Part shown: positions 53,412 to 62,256 of the stretch, piece after piece | How the letters are laid out: every line of letters begins with the position of its first letter | Numbering within the stretch: the first letter of the stretch is position 1 | Assembly (NCBI GenBank): GCA_963677185.1 | Contig: OY781889.1 | Coordinates: 496,001-560,000, forward strand | Direction: 5' to 3' | From: G963677185 sp963677185 | GTDB lineage: Bacteria; Bacillota; Syntrophomonadia; Syntrophomonadales; Syntrophomonadaceae | Length of the DNA stretch: 64,000 nucleotides | Translations under genes and position numbers: made by a program | Notes under the pieces: model-generated | What the model was told of the DNA's origin: nothing | The model's input: the letters and a program-made list of their open reading frames with translations, nothing else | Databases searched by the model: none

Positions 53412-54839
53412 TTAATGCTTGAAGCCCAGGCTTTGCATTACTTCATTCTGTATTCTATCCAGGAGTTCTTCACTGCTCGCTTCCACATATAGCCTGAATA
53501 AGGGTTCGGTGCCAGACGGACGAAATAAAATCCAGTCTCCGCTTTCCAGGAGTATCTTTTTGCCTTCAGTCTCGCTGGTATACATTACCTTTATGCCGGC
53601 CACCGCGGCTGGCTTGTAATGTATGAGCTCATCCAGCATAATGGGTTTTCTCTCCTGGCTGACCTTGAGATCCGTCCTGCGGTTATGTACGCGCCCATAT
53701 TTAGAATAAAAATCCATGCTGATCTCGGGTATGCTTTTTCTCGCAAAACTCAACATTTCTGCCGCCAGGCAGCATGCAAGTATGCCGTCTTTTTCCGGCA
53801 CATGACCATAAATGCTAAGCCCTCCGCTTTCTTCGATGCCCAGCAGACAATTTTTCTTATCCATAGCCTGGCCGATATACTTGAATCCCACCGGAGTCTC
53901 AATAATAGATATATCGTTGCGATCGGCTACTTTGTCCAACATATGTGTTGTTGCTATCGACCTGGCCACAGGTCCACGGTATTCACGGGTGTTAAGCAAA
54001 TGTTCCAGAAGGAGAGCAGCAAAATTATTAGGGGTGACAAATTCGCCAGTATGGTCAATAATCCCGAATCTATCTGCATCTCCATCCAATGCCAGTCCAA
54101 TATCAGCCTTCTGCTGCAGCACTTCCGCCCTTAAATCTTGCAGCAGGCGTCCTACCGGCTCGGGCATTGCCCCTCCGAAAAGCGGGTCCCGATGATTGTT
54201 GATCGCGCTGACTTCGCAGCCTAATTTCTGTAGAATCTCATCAAGGAAACTGCATCCGGCTCCGAACATGGGATTTACCACGACCTTAAGCTTGCGGCCC
54301 TCGAAATAACTGGTCCGCAGCAAGCTCATTATATGTTCAGAATAAACCTGTTTCAGGTCAATCTCCTGGTATAATCCGAGAGAGCGCCCTTCCTGTTCGT
54401 CCAGCTCATAAACCCGGCGGGACAGTTGCACCTTGTCAATCTCCCGTTCTATGAGAGAAGTAGTCTCTGGCAGGGCAGGGCCGGCATATTCAGGGATGAA
54501 CTTGATGCCATTGTATTCGGGCGGATTATGGCTGGCGGTAATCATCAGAGCTCCGCCTGCCTGTAAATGGCGAATGGCAAATGCCGCCACTGGAGTGGGC
54601 GTGGCTGATCTGAACATGTGAACCCGGACCCCGTTGCCAAGCAGGACATGGCAGCAGCTTTCAGCAAAACGCTCGGATAGAAAACGATTGTCATAGGCAA
54701 TTACCACGCCGCGTTTCAGAAGCTGCTTGATCTTCAAGTAATTGGCTATACCCTGAACAACAATTTTCAAATTTTCAAAGGTAAATTCTTCAGCAATAAC
54801 CGCTCTCCAGCCATCAGTGCCGAATTTTATTTCAGACAT
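53412..54839 (-). CDS. Phosphoglucomutase / phosphomannomutase family enzyme
   Basis: 475 residues of the alpha-D-phosphohexomutase superfamily. It interconverts hexose 1- and 6-phosphates through a phosphoserine. Active-site T-A-S-H-N-P, metal loop D-G-D-A-D-R-F, sugar loop G-I-E-E-S-G-G-L-S and phosphate loop R-P-S-G-T-E-P are all present. Whether it prefers glucose, mannose or glucosamine phosphate cannot be told from the motifs alone. GGGAGG precedes ATG 54839. With the UDP-GlcNAc epimerase gene 114 bases upstream it suggests a link to cell-surface sugar supply. Confidence 0.9.
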   Translation of the reverse strand: MSEIKFGTDGWRAVIAEEFTFENLKIVVQGIANYLKIKQLLKRGVVIAYDNRFLSERFAESCCHVLLGNGVRVHMFRSATPTPVAAFAIRHLQAGGALMITASHNPPEYNGIKFIPEYAGPALPETTSLIEREIDKVQLSRRVYELDEQEGRSLGLYQEIDLKQVYSEHIMSLLRTSYFEGRKLKVVVNPMFGAGCSFLDEILQKLGCEVSAINNHRDPLFGGAMPEPVGRLLQDLRAEVLQQKADIGLALDGDADRFGIIDHTGEFVTPNNFAALLLEHLLNTREYRGPVARSIATTHMLDKVADRNDISIIETPVGFKYIGQAMDKKNCLLGIEESGGLSIYGHVPEKDGILACCLAAEMLSFARKSIPEISMDFYSKYGRVHNRRTDLKVSQERKPIMLDELIHYKPAAVAGIKVMYTSETEGKKILLESGDWILFRPSGTEPLFRLYVEASSEELLDRIQNEVMQSLGFKH

Positions 54840-54953
54840 GCAAACCTCCCGGATACAGCAGTTCTAAATTAATCATTACTGCCCGAATTTATATGGTCCT
54901 TCATGTTCAATGGGCCGCTCCGCTGCTGTTACGCAACACCGGCCGGCCTGGCA

Positions 54954-56090
54954 TTACGATGGTTGAGCTGGAATTCGCACATATAAAAAATCTGTAATCA
55001 CTCTTGCAATACGCCGGGCTGCCTTTCCGTCACCATAAGGATTAATCGCCCGGGCCATCTTTTGGTATTCGCCGCGATCAGAAAGCAGGCGCCTGGCTTC
55101 GTTGTAGATGCGGTCGCGAACACAGCCGGTCATAATAACCGTTCCAGCAGCAACCGCTTCCGGGCGTTCCGTAGTGTCGCGCAAAACCAGTACCGGCTTG
55201 CCCAGGGACGGAGCCTCCTCCTGCATGCCCCCAGAATCGGTTAGAATAAGGTAAGAAGCGTTCATCAGATGAGCGAAAGGTTCGTAATCAAGCGGGTCCA
55301 TCAAATGCACCCTGCTTTTGCGGGACAGCATCTCGATAGCCAGGTCTCTGACCACTGGATTTCGATGTACCGGAAATATGATCTCAACATCAGGAAATTC
55401 ATCGCGAATGTCCAGCACGGCCTTATAGACTTCACCCATGCGTTCTCCCCAGTTTTCCCTGCGATGGGTGGTTACCAGCAACAGGCGATTATCGAAATTG
55501 ATGCCATCAAAATCAGGACCGAACTGGTAATCGGGCTTGATGGTATTCATTAAGGCATCAATAACCGTATTCCCTGTCACCCATATCTTAAAAGAAGCGG
55601 TGGATTCAGCCAGCAGGTTTTCCCGGGCGTTGTCAGTGGGTGCAAAATGCAGCTCGGCGATGCGTCCGGTCAGGCTGCGATTCATTTCTTCGGGATAGGG
55701 AGAATACTTGTTGCGGGTTCGCAGGCCGGCCTCAACGTGGGCTACCGGAATACTCATATAAAAAGCAGCCAGCGCTGCCGCGAAGGTCGTGGTTGTATCG
55801 CCATGAACGATAACCAGTTCGGGTTTTTCTTTGGCCAGGATGTCTTTCATTCCGGAGAGCACCCCCGTAGTAATGCTGAACAAATCCTGGCGTTCTTTCA
55901 TTAGATCAAGATCATAATCAGGCTTAATATCGAAAAGCTGGAGCACCTGGTCCAGCATCTCCCGGTGCTGCGCAGTTACGGCTACTATTGTGTCGATGTC
56001 CTTGACTTCCTGCAGGGCTTTCACCACGGGCGCCATTTTTATCGCTTCTGGCCGGGTGCCGAAAACCGCCATTACTTTACCAAGATGCAA
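54954..56090 (-). CDS. wecB: UDP-N-acetylglucosamine 2-epimerase (non-hydrolysing)
   Basis: 378 residues. It makes UDP-ManNAc from UDP-GlcNAc for cell-wall or surface glycans. Characteristic blocks are V-F-G-T-R-P-E-A-I-K-M near the start, H-G-D-T-T-T-T-F-A, H-V-E-A-G-L-R-T, T-T-H-R-R-E-N-W and D-S-G-G-M-Q-E-E-A. Start TTG 56090 is chosen because GGAGG lies eight bases upstream; the upstream in-frame extension to 56249 gives a sequence foreign to the family. Confidence 0.93.
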   Translation of the reverse strand: MHLGKVMAVFGTRPEAIKMAPVVKALQEVKDIDTIVAVTAQHREMLDQVLQLFDIKPDYDLDLMKERQDLFSITTGVLSGMKDILAKEKPELVIVHGDTTTTFAAALAAFYMSIPVAHVEAGLRTRNKYSPYPEEMNRSLTGRIAELHFAPTDNARENLLAESTASFKIWVTGNTVIDALMNTIKPDYQFGPDFDGINFDNRLLLVTTHRRENWGERMGEVYKAVLDIRDEFPDVEIIFPVHRNPVVRDLAIEMLSRKSRVHLMDPLDYEPFAHLMNASYLILTDSGGMQEEAPSLGKPVLVLRDTTERPEAVAAGTVIMTGCVRDRIYNEARRLLSDRGEYQKMARAINPYGDGKAARRIARVITDFLYVRIPAQPS

Positions 56091-56269
56091 TCTGTCTGCC
56101 TCCTCGTCGCTGCCTAATCCGTATATGGATAGTTGCTGTCGCCTCAATCTATGAATACAGCCATTATACATAATATAGGCGCTAAACTCCATATACAAAA
56201 GGACAGGTATGATTGCACGGCTCGATCTGCGGGTTTTCGCTGAAGACAATCCGCTGGATTAGATCTCCT

Positions 56270-56557
56270 TTATCCGAATATTTGCAAGATATCTGCTTCC
56301 AGCCGTTTGACATTGAGACCGGATGGTTCACTGAAGCGCGGTCCTTCTTGCTTTAACTCGCCCTGGAAATGACGCAGTGAATCAAGGCCGAGCAGGATCT
56401 GCTCGATGCTCTGGAGGCGTGTTTCGATCGAAGCCTGGCTGCGCCCTCGCTCCATCCATTCCCGAGCTATCCGGCCCCGTTCCCCGTCTGGCACCTCGAA
56501 TATGGGATGATCGGCTGGAATACGTAAATCCAGCCGCCTGGACACGGCTCTAGACAT
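56270..56557 (-). CDS. Small protein encoded with the ParM-like actin
   Basis: 95 residues, charged, no membrane segment, not recognised. It reads R-R-L-D-L-R-I-P-A-D-H-P-I-F, then a helical stretch with regular Leu/Ile spacing. It follows the ParM-like gene on the same strand by 46 bases and has GGAGTGAGGG before ATG 56557. In actin-type segregation modules the second small gene usually encodes the DNA-binding adaptor (ParR-like); that is an inference from position only. Confidence 0.7.
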   Translation of the reverse strand: MSRAVSRRLDLRIPADHPIFEVPDGERGRIAREWMERGRSQASIETRLQSIEQILLGLDSLRHFQGELKQEGPRFSEPSGLNVKRLEADILQIFG

Positions 56558-56603
56558 AAACCCTCACTCCTTTTTTTGGCGGGCGAATACAAGATTCGCC
56601 TTT

Positions 56604-57596
56604 TCACGCGCAGGCTAAACGCAGAAATCCCTCGGCATTGGCGAAAGCGGGATCGGCAAGGGTAATCATATCGGGAAAGGCTCCGCGCAGCTCTTCCTTA
56701 AATACAATCGCTCCGCCGCCTGCAAGTGCAGAAAGGTTAAGGTATTCGGCCCTTCGTCCCCAGGCGTTGCGAACCTCCTCCACAATTTTGCGGCCCGTAT
56801 CCCGGCAACTCTGTTTGAAAGGCAACGCCAGGTCGATATCCCGGCCTTGAAAGCGCAGAGGCCGGGCAGCAGCAGCCAGTTCCATGGCTTCAGCCATCAT
56901 ATACGAGGGCAATGCGGCACCAGTCATGGCCTGGAAACTGGCTTTCAGGCTGCTTTCAATCAATTGCACGCCGGCTTCCACCGACCCGCAGGCTTCGGGT
57001 ATGGGAATGGCGTGACCATTGTTCATTTCGAAAACCAGGTAATCTGATGTATAGCACCCGATGTCTATCATGCCGACCAACCCGCGTTCAGGAAGCCTGG
57101 ATAGGCCCAGTAAAATTCCCAGGCCTTGAGGATAAACCTGAACTTCCTGGAATGATATATATTTTTCAGGGCCTTCATTAATTTTCAAATTGCAGCCCAG
57201 GCCCAGGATTCGATGACGCAATTCCTCCCGCTGTGAACGGAAATATGCCAGGGGCAATCCCAGGCTCATATTCATTTTATCTCCAGAAAACAGACCGGTT
57301 TTGCCAGCTCCCAGAAGATAGGCGGCAGAAGTTACCAGCAAATCATGAATATGGGCAGGTTTTTCCCGTGCTACCGTACTGATGCATGCCGCAGACTGCA
57401 AAGCAGCACAGCCAACCAGCTTTTCTTCGATTTCCAGGCCGCTGCGTACTCCAACCCTGTAATCACAACTCTCTTTAATAATTCCGTGGACCGGATCCTG
57501 GCGGGCTGGAGCCACCGCTGAAGGAAACTGTACCCTTCGCCCGTTGTCCGCCACCGCCTTAACCTGGCTGTAACCTACATCTACGCTTATATTCAC
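56604..57596 (-). CDS. ParM/Alp-like actin-fold ATPase
   Basis: 330 residues of the ParM/StbA-like actin superfamily. Phosphate-1 motif S-V-D-V-G-Y-S-Q-V-K at the N-terminus, phosphate-2 motif M-I-D-I-G-C-Y-T-S-D-Y-L near residue 178 and adenosine loop L-A-G-G-G-A near 294 are visible. Such proteins form dynamic filaments, most often for plasmid segregation, but chromosomal copies of unknown function occur in Clostridia. The start is GTG 57596 with GGAGG seven bases upstream. Two LexA-like boxes lie 58-83 bases upstream. Confidence 0.85.
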   Translation of the reverse strand: MNISVDVGYSQVKAVADNGRRVQFPSAVAPARQDPVHGIIKESCDYRVGVRSGLEIEEKLVGCAALQSAACISTVAREKPAHIHDLLVTSAAYLLGAGKTGLFSGDKMNMSLGLPLAYFRSQREELRHRILGLGCNLKINEGPEKYISFQEVQVYPQGLGILLGLSRLPERGLVGMIDIGCYTSDYLVFEMNNGHAIPIPEACGSVEAGVQLIESSLKASFQAMTGAALPSYMMAEAMELAAAARPLRFQGRDIDLALPFKQSCRDTGRKIVEEVRNAWGRRAEYLNLSALAGGGAIVFKEELRGAFPDMITLADPAFANAEGFLRLACA

Positions 57597-57653
57597 ACCA
57601 AAACCTCCCTTAATATATCAATCACTAGCCGGATTTATATAATAGCATATCCA

Positions 57654-57679
57654 GAACATATGTTCCAGTACATTTGTTC
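57654..57679. promoter_or_regulatory. Tandem LexA-like (SOS) boxes
   Basis: GAACATATGTTC at 57654-57665 fits the Gram-positive LexA core GAAC-N4-GTTC exactly. GTACATTTGTTC at 57668-57679 matches the same core with one change. Centres are 14 bp apart. They sit between the divergent ParM-like gene and the membrane zinc-ribbon gene, closer to the former. Confidence 0.55.
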
Positions 57680-57692
57680 TGCTCTATAAAAA

Positions 57693-57721
57693 TCTTTCGC
57701 CGAACAGTTTTTTGGTATAAT
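57693..57721 (+). promoter_or_regulatory. Extended -10 promoter for the membrane zinc-ribbon gene
   Basis: TATAAT at 57716-57721 is preceded by TGG, an extended -10 (TGnTATAAT). The -35 position (57693-57698, TCTTTC) is weak, as is common for this promoter type. It lies about 90 bases before the start codon. Confidence 0.55.
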
Positions 57722-57809
57722 AGGGTTTACTGGTGAAGTTTCGTCCTGCGTTGTCAGGAAACCGCCATTGGCGAGCGAAACAGCCGGACTAATCCAGAAA
57801 GGCAGAATA

Positions 57810-58940
57810 ATGTTCTTTTCTCTGGCGAACATATTTCTAATTGGCCTTACTCTAAGCTTGCTGATGCTGCTCGCTCTGATACCCGCTGGCATGGCCGAAA
57901 ACAGAGGGCGCTCATTCTTGCGCTGGTATATCTACAGCCTGGTTCTGTTTCCGTTTGCCATGTTTCACGCCATTTTAGTATATGAAAAGCCCTATTCTGA
58001 AATTAACCAGCTGAAAGCGGCTATTATTGAATACCTTAACTGCTCACCACGCTATGATGAACTGTTTGGCCGCCGGAATTACTGGGATGAGGTACTGGTT
58101 CGAACGGAGGGCGAAATCAACAGCAACTGCCCGGTCGATGCCCTCAGCATGACCATTCGTTTTAGCCTGGAAAGCAATGGCTATGCAGCCCGCCTGGATT
58201 TTCTTAACCTTTCTGAACAAACCATTATCGGAATTAAAGGGCAGCTTCTTTTCCGCTACCTCAGCCCCTTCGGCATGCCTGCGGACAGCAACGAGGCCAC
58301 TTCTTTTTTAATTCAGAACCGGCCGGCAATAAGCGGGGAAATTTATTCATCCGGCTTCAGCCTGCCGCTCAATAATATTCAATTGAATCAGAAAACCGAG
58401 GCTCAACTGTTGATTGAGAACATTCTTTTTGCCGATGAGAGCGTATGGACAAATCACAACAACCGCGGTTTGTTCTGCTTCTATTTCAACACTGGCCGGT
58501 CCCGCGAAATTCAGGATATCCGGCTCATAGCCGGGGCCGATGCCGTAGGTTATGCTTCTACGCAAGAAGACCACTGGATGTGTGTCTGCGGCACAATTAA
58601 CCGCGATAAACAAGGCCTGTGCAAGCATTGCTTGCGCAGCGAAACCGCTACAGTATCTAGCTTCGACTGCCGCGAACGGGTTCTGGAACGCACCAGGGTC
58701 TATGCACATTTCAGCAACAAGCTTGAGAATCTGGCGATTCCAAGGCTTGTGGATAAGGTGGCCGAAGCTGATAGCCGCTCTCATCTGTTCCGAAGCAAAG
58801 ACATGGTTGCAGTTATCATAATGCTGGTTCTGACCGGAGACATGCTGATCGGCATACAAGCCAGCAGTTCGGTCAGCCTGGCAATTTACATGAGTGCCGG
58901 AATTAACCAGGCATTTGAAGCCATCGTAAATCTGTTATAA
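57810..58940 (+). CDS. Membrane protein with internal zinc ribbon, paralog 1
   Basis: About 376 residues, not assigned to a named family. Two hydrophobic segments (about 2-30 and 37-56) enclose R-G-R-S-F-L-R-W-Y-I-Y. A beta-rich middle region follows, then a RanBP2-like zinc knuckle W-M-C-V-C-G-T-I-N-x7-C-x2-C (about 250-275), a helical stretch and a C-terminal hydrophobic segment (about 332-350). The next gene has the same N-terminus and zinc knuckle. AAAGG lies eight bases before ATG 57810; an in-frame TTG at 57768 has no site. It lies directly upstream of its paralog (14-base gap), so the two form an operon. Confidence 0.75.
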   Translation: MFFSLANIFLIGLTLSLLMLLALIPAGMAENRGRSFLRWYIYSLVLFPFAMFHAILVYEKPYSEINQLKAAIIEYLNCSPRYDELFGRRNYWDEVLVRTEGEINSNCPVDALSMTIRFSLESNGYAARLDFLNLSEQTIIGIKGQLLFRYLSPFGMPADSNEATSFLIQNRPAISGEIYSSGFSLPLNNIQLNQKTEAQLLIENILFADESVWTNHNNRGLFCFYFNTGRSREIQDIRLIAGADAVGYASTQEDHWMCVCGTINRDKQGLCKHCLRSETATVSSFDCRERVLERTRVYAHFSNKLENLAIPRLVDKVAEADSRSHLFRSKDMVAVIIMLVLTGDMLIGIQASSSVSLAIYMSAGINQAFEAIVNLL

Positions 58941-58954
58941 TCGCGGAGGTCAAA

Positions 58955-60829
58955 ATGTTCGGATCAATATACCTGATAATACCTGGAGCGGCGGCTCTGG
59001 CTGCTCTGCCTCCCATTATCCTCGGGAAAAGAGGACGCCATTTTATTTTATGGTACATTTACGGGCTTGCGTTGTTTCCTTTTGCAATGCTCCACGCGAT
59101 TGTACAAAAGGAAAAACAGTCTTCCGAAATAATGGAGCTCAAAGGAATAATCGAAACCATGATGGCCGCTCCCGACCAAACAAAAGCTGCCACTTATATG
59201 ATTGACGTGCAGATTCGTTTCTTCGATCCTCTATGCCCGGTGGAGATTGACGCGATTCAGTTAAAGATCGATGTTGCTAACCGTGGGGCATCATGCCAGT
59301 TTACATTCCGCAACATAGGCGAACGTGAAATCCAGGCCATGAAACTCGATGTATTCTGTTACAACTCCTTTAACGAAGAAGCGGGGGAACCGCTGGAACT
59401 TCTTATTCAAGACTGTGCCGGCCTTTCCGGCCAGATATTCAGCCCTGGAGGTTATTTTATCCTGGAGGGACGCGAACACACCCGGCGTATAAATGCGATC
59501 ATAAGGCGGATCGTTTTCAGTGACGGCCTGGTCTGGGATGCAAAGGAGGGCAGCCTTCGCCCCAACCAGATTGAAGTGATAAACAATGCCGCTGAACTGG
59601 CAGCTCTGCAAGAACAAGCCGGCACCGATGCCATCTGCTATGCCAGGAAAAACCCGGACGGCTGGACCTGTGTGTGCGGTCGGATAAATATGGGCGGCAA
59701 CCGGATTTGTCCACGGTGCAAACGTTCCCGCGATACGGTTCTGAAAAGCTATGTCCGTCCTGCCCATAATTCTCTGGCGGCTCCGGCTCCCATACCGGAA
59801 GCCCTGAATGGAAATGGTATCGGCTTCACGAATGGCCGCTACTCAGAAAACGGCAATAGCGGCTCCGCTTTCCCCAACAGCAGCACAGTCAGCGCAACCA
59901 GTCACGGCTATCCAAATGCCACTGCCGGCGACAACGGGACCAGCATCGGAAACGGACGGGAAAATCGCTTGATGAACGAATTCGAAATTCGGAAAACATT
60001 TAACGATGCATCATCATATGGAAGCAAACGCCGTCTGTCGAGGAAAAGGTTCCTGACGGCCGGTACTCTGGTCCTGGCGCTTGGCCTGGTACTGGTTCTT
60101 GGTTTCATGACAGATTTTTCCTATTCCTATCAGCATTACAAAGCCAAGCAAGCCAATCAAATGCTTGATAACGGGCAGTCTATGCTCACAGCAGCGGCTG
60201 GTCAGGGCGATGCCCAGACCGTGCAGATGCTGATTGGCGAAGGGGCGGATGTCAATTTGGCGGACAAAAACGGCCAGACTCCGCTGTTAGCAGCCCTAAA
60301 GTGTGAAGACGCCGGTATCACTGCTGCATTGCTGGTACAAGGGGCTGATATCAGTCCTGAACAGCGGAACAGTTTTATGCAGCTGGCGGCTGCCAATGGC
60401 GATTTAGAAGCTCTGAATCTATATCTTGATTATGAGAAACTTCCGGCATTTGCCATCGACAGTTCCGATGCCCTTTTGGCAGCCGCTGCAGCGGGACAGG
60501 ACCGGATCGTCAAGCTGTTTCTCGAACATGGAGCTAACATTGAAAACAAGAACAAGGAAGGCAAAACGGCCCTGTCCCTGGCTGTTGACCGGGGACATGA
60601 AGATGCAGCCGCAATCCTGGTGAAAGAAGGGGCGGAATTGAATAAGACTGACCTAAGCGGGGAATTGCCGCTGGTGAATGCGGCGCGCCGGGGGGATTTA
60701 TCCATCGTCAAACTACTGGTTCAATATGGCGCCGACCCCAAGAAAAAGAATAAGAACGGCGAGACCGCCCTGGAAGAAGCCGATAGCCACAACCACGCCG
60801 ATGTAGTCAAGTATCTAAAGGGATTGTAA
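58955..60829 (+). CDS. Membrane protein with zinc ribbon and C-terminal ankyrin repeats, paralog 2
   Basis: 624 residues. The N-terminus resembles the preceding protein (R-G-R-H-F-I-L-W-Y-I-Y, then F-P-F-A-M-L-H-A-I). A zinc knuckle W-T-C-V-C-G-R-I-N-x6-C-x2-C lies near residue 233. An Asn/Gly/Ser-rich linker (about 265-345), a membrane helix (about 370-390) and about six ankyrin repeats (about 410-624; for example D-K-N-G-Q-T-P-L-L-A-A) follow. If the N-terminal hairpin holds both ends inside, the single later helix would put the ankyrin repeats outside. The function is unknown; a protein-interaction scaffold is likely. GGAGGTCAAA precedes ATG 58955. Confidence 0.78.
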   Translation: MFGSIYLIIPGAAALAALPPIILGKRGRHFILWYIYGLALFPFAMLHAIVQKEKQSSEIMELKGIIETMMAAPDQTKAATYMIDVQIRFFDPLCPVEIDAIQLKIDVANRGASCQFTFRNIGEREIQAMKLDVFCYNSFNEEAGEPLELLIQDCAGLSGQIFSPGGYFILEGREHTRRINAIIRRIVFSDGLVWDAKEGSLRPNQIEVINNAAELAALQEQAGTDAICYARKNPDGWTCVCGRINMGGNRICPRCKRSRDTVLKSYVRPAHNSLAAPAPIPEALNGNGIGFTNGRYSENGNSGSAFPNSSTVSATSHGYPNATAGDNGTSIGNGRENRLMNEFEIRKTFNDASSYGSKRRLSRKRFLTAGTLVLALGLVLVLGFMTDFSYSYQHYKAKQANQMLDNGQSMLTAAAGQGDAQTVQMLIGEGADVNLADKNGQTPLLAALKCEDAGITAALLVQGADISPEQRNSFMQLAAANGDLEALNLYLDYEKLPAFAIDSSDALLAAAAAGQDRIVKLFLEHGANIENKNKEGKTALSLAVDRGHEDAAAILVKEGAELNKTDLSGELPLVNAARRGDLSIVKLLVQYGADPKKKNKNGETALEEADSHNHADVVKYLKGL

Positions 60830-60941
60830 GTAAAACGTAAAACGTGAAACGTGATATGTAAAATGTAAAACGTGAAATGTAAAACGTGAAACGTGAAACG
60901 TGAAACGCGAAACGCGAAACGTAAAAAGTCAAACGTGAAAA
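60830..60941. repeat. Heptamer repeat array D (GTRAAAC, sixteen units)
   Basis: Sixteen consecutive 7-base units begin immediately after the stop codon of the ankyrin gene. They are mainly GTAAAAC and GTGAAAC with GCGAAAC, GTGATAT and GTCAAAC variants. This is the longest of four arrays of this family here. The remaining bases to the next gene show nothing further recognisable. Confidence 0.88.
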
Positions 60942-61079
60942 GGAACGAGCGAAGAGAAGGAGCGGAAGAGAGGTGTTTACCGATCTTTGTGTAAGCTCCA
61001 AATAGGTATCGAATGAAGCGTGGTTTTCCGGGGTCATGATATCGGTCTTGTATCCTAAGTTCTCACTCTTCATACGACT

Positions 61080-62003
61080 TCATATGAATTTCCCGCTTAT
61101 GCGGTATCCGTTTTCAAAAGTGCCCTGCCATTTGCTGCCGCTGGCGTAGGTCATGGTGCCCCAGCCGTTCTGACGACCGTCCAGCCATTCTCCTTCGTAG
61201 GTAATCCCCGAAGTGTCAGCCCATTTGCCATAGCCGTTGAAAAGCCCGTCGCGAAAACTTCCTGTGTAGGTGAATCCTTCCGGACAGTCCAAAGTGCCGC
61301 GCCCGGTCATACTGCCGTTCTTGAATTCCCCGGTGTACACGCTACCATCATCCCAGGCCAGGGTGCCCATTCCGTCAGGAACACCTGCGAGCAGCGATCC
61401 GCTATAGTAGCCCTCGTCCCACTGGATGCTTCCGTTATGGCTGCTTGAGGAATTGTCCGCTCCGGTAGTAATAAGCACCCTTTCAGTGGCGGCGTCATAA
61501 CAAAGCTCATATCCCAGCGCATCACACAGGCTGCGCACGGTGACCATTGAATGCTGGCTGATAGTTTCAACGGTGGCTCCCTTGACATCCGTGATCCCCA
61601 GGGCGCTTTTCACTGACTCGCAGGATATCCATACGGAACCTTCCTGAACCAGGGGCTGGGCATCCATGGCAATCTGGCGTCCATCGATCTGTATGTACGG
61701 GGCTTTCCATTTCGAGGGAGTAAAAATAGACTGAATATCAGTTGCCATTGCCGCTTCGATGGCGTCCCCGGCAATATCCGGTTGAGCTCCTCCCGGGATG
61801 CGGTATGACTGTATCTCTACATGAATATTGGTATTATCATCAGATGAAGCATTATTAATGGAGGCGGCAATCGGAAAGCTGTGTAAATAAGCCGCATTTT
61901 TAAGCACTGAAAGGTTTTCCGCACATGCTGACTGCTGTGAAAAAGCCACTAATGCAATGATTATGAGCAAGCATGGGAATATTTTAGCCATTATGCGGTA
62001 CAT
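61080..62003 (-). CDS. Secreted protein with stalk-like domain and MORN repeats, second copy
   Basis: 307 residues. A signal peptide (about 1-28, cleavage near C-A-E-N) is followed by a region resembling one and a half stalk domains (I-A-M-D-A-Q-P-L-V, V-W-I-S-C-E-S-V, T-V-R-S-L-C-D-A-L-G-Y-E-L). The C-terminal half is about five MORN repeats (Y-T-G-E-F-K-N-G-x-M-T-G-R-G-T-L type). It has the same plan as the protein at 15363-16274 and the same repeat as the ectodomain of the kinase at 3024-4991. GAGGAGGGAG precedes ATG 62003. The stalk domain is more divergent than in the first copy. Confidence 0.82.
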   Translation of the reverse strand: MYRIMAKIFPCLLIIIALVAFSQQSACAENLSVLKNAAYLHSFPIAASINNASSDDNTNIHVEIQSYRIPGGAQPDIAGDAIEAAMATDIQSIFTPSKWKAPYIQIDGRQIAMDAQPLVQEGSVWISCESVKSALGITDVKGATVETISQHSMVTVRSLCDALGYELCYDAATERVLITTGADNSSSSHNGSIQWDEGYYSGSLLAGVPDGMGTLAWDDGSVYTGEFKNGSMTGRGTLDCPEGFTYTGSFRDGLFNGYGKWADTSGITYEGEWLDGRQNGWGTMTYASGSKWQGTFENGYRISGKFI

Positions 62004-62169
62004 TGTGCTCCCTCCTCCTCAATTATCGCCTTCCTATCTTAACCGAACATCTTTGTTTAGTCTACTATCCTAATGGTCCCGGAAAAATGGGCAATTTTTA
62101 ATATCAGGCAACAGTTCAGGTATGATATCGGAAGAAAACACAGCTTTGGAATTGATGGCGGCATTTTTA

Positions 62170-62198
62170 TTGCTTTTATCCCGCAAATAGTGTTATTA
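62170..62198 (+). promoter_or_regulatory. Candidate promoter for the 28-residue peptide gene
   Basis: TTGCTT (62170-62175) and TTATTA (62193-62198) are separated by 17 bases, about 58 bases upstream of the start codon at 62257. Confidence 0.45.
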
Positions 62199-62256
62199 TT
62201 TGCTCGGCAGCAGGCATCGCTTCCGTCCCTGTATCTCACAGGGAGGAGGTGATTCT

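Noticed and set aside
56091..56249. N-terminal extension of the UDP-GlcNAc epimerase
   Set aside because: The extension is foreign to the family and a TTG at 56090 with GGAGG upstream gives the normal protein.
60807..61073. Minus-strand open frame of 88 codons with repeated F-x-F-x-V-S-R strings
   Set aside because: It is a translation of the heptamer repeat array D; the 7-base period keeps frames open and gives a periodic protein. No ribosome binding site or family resemblance.
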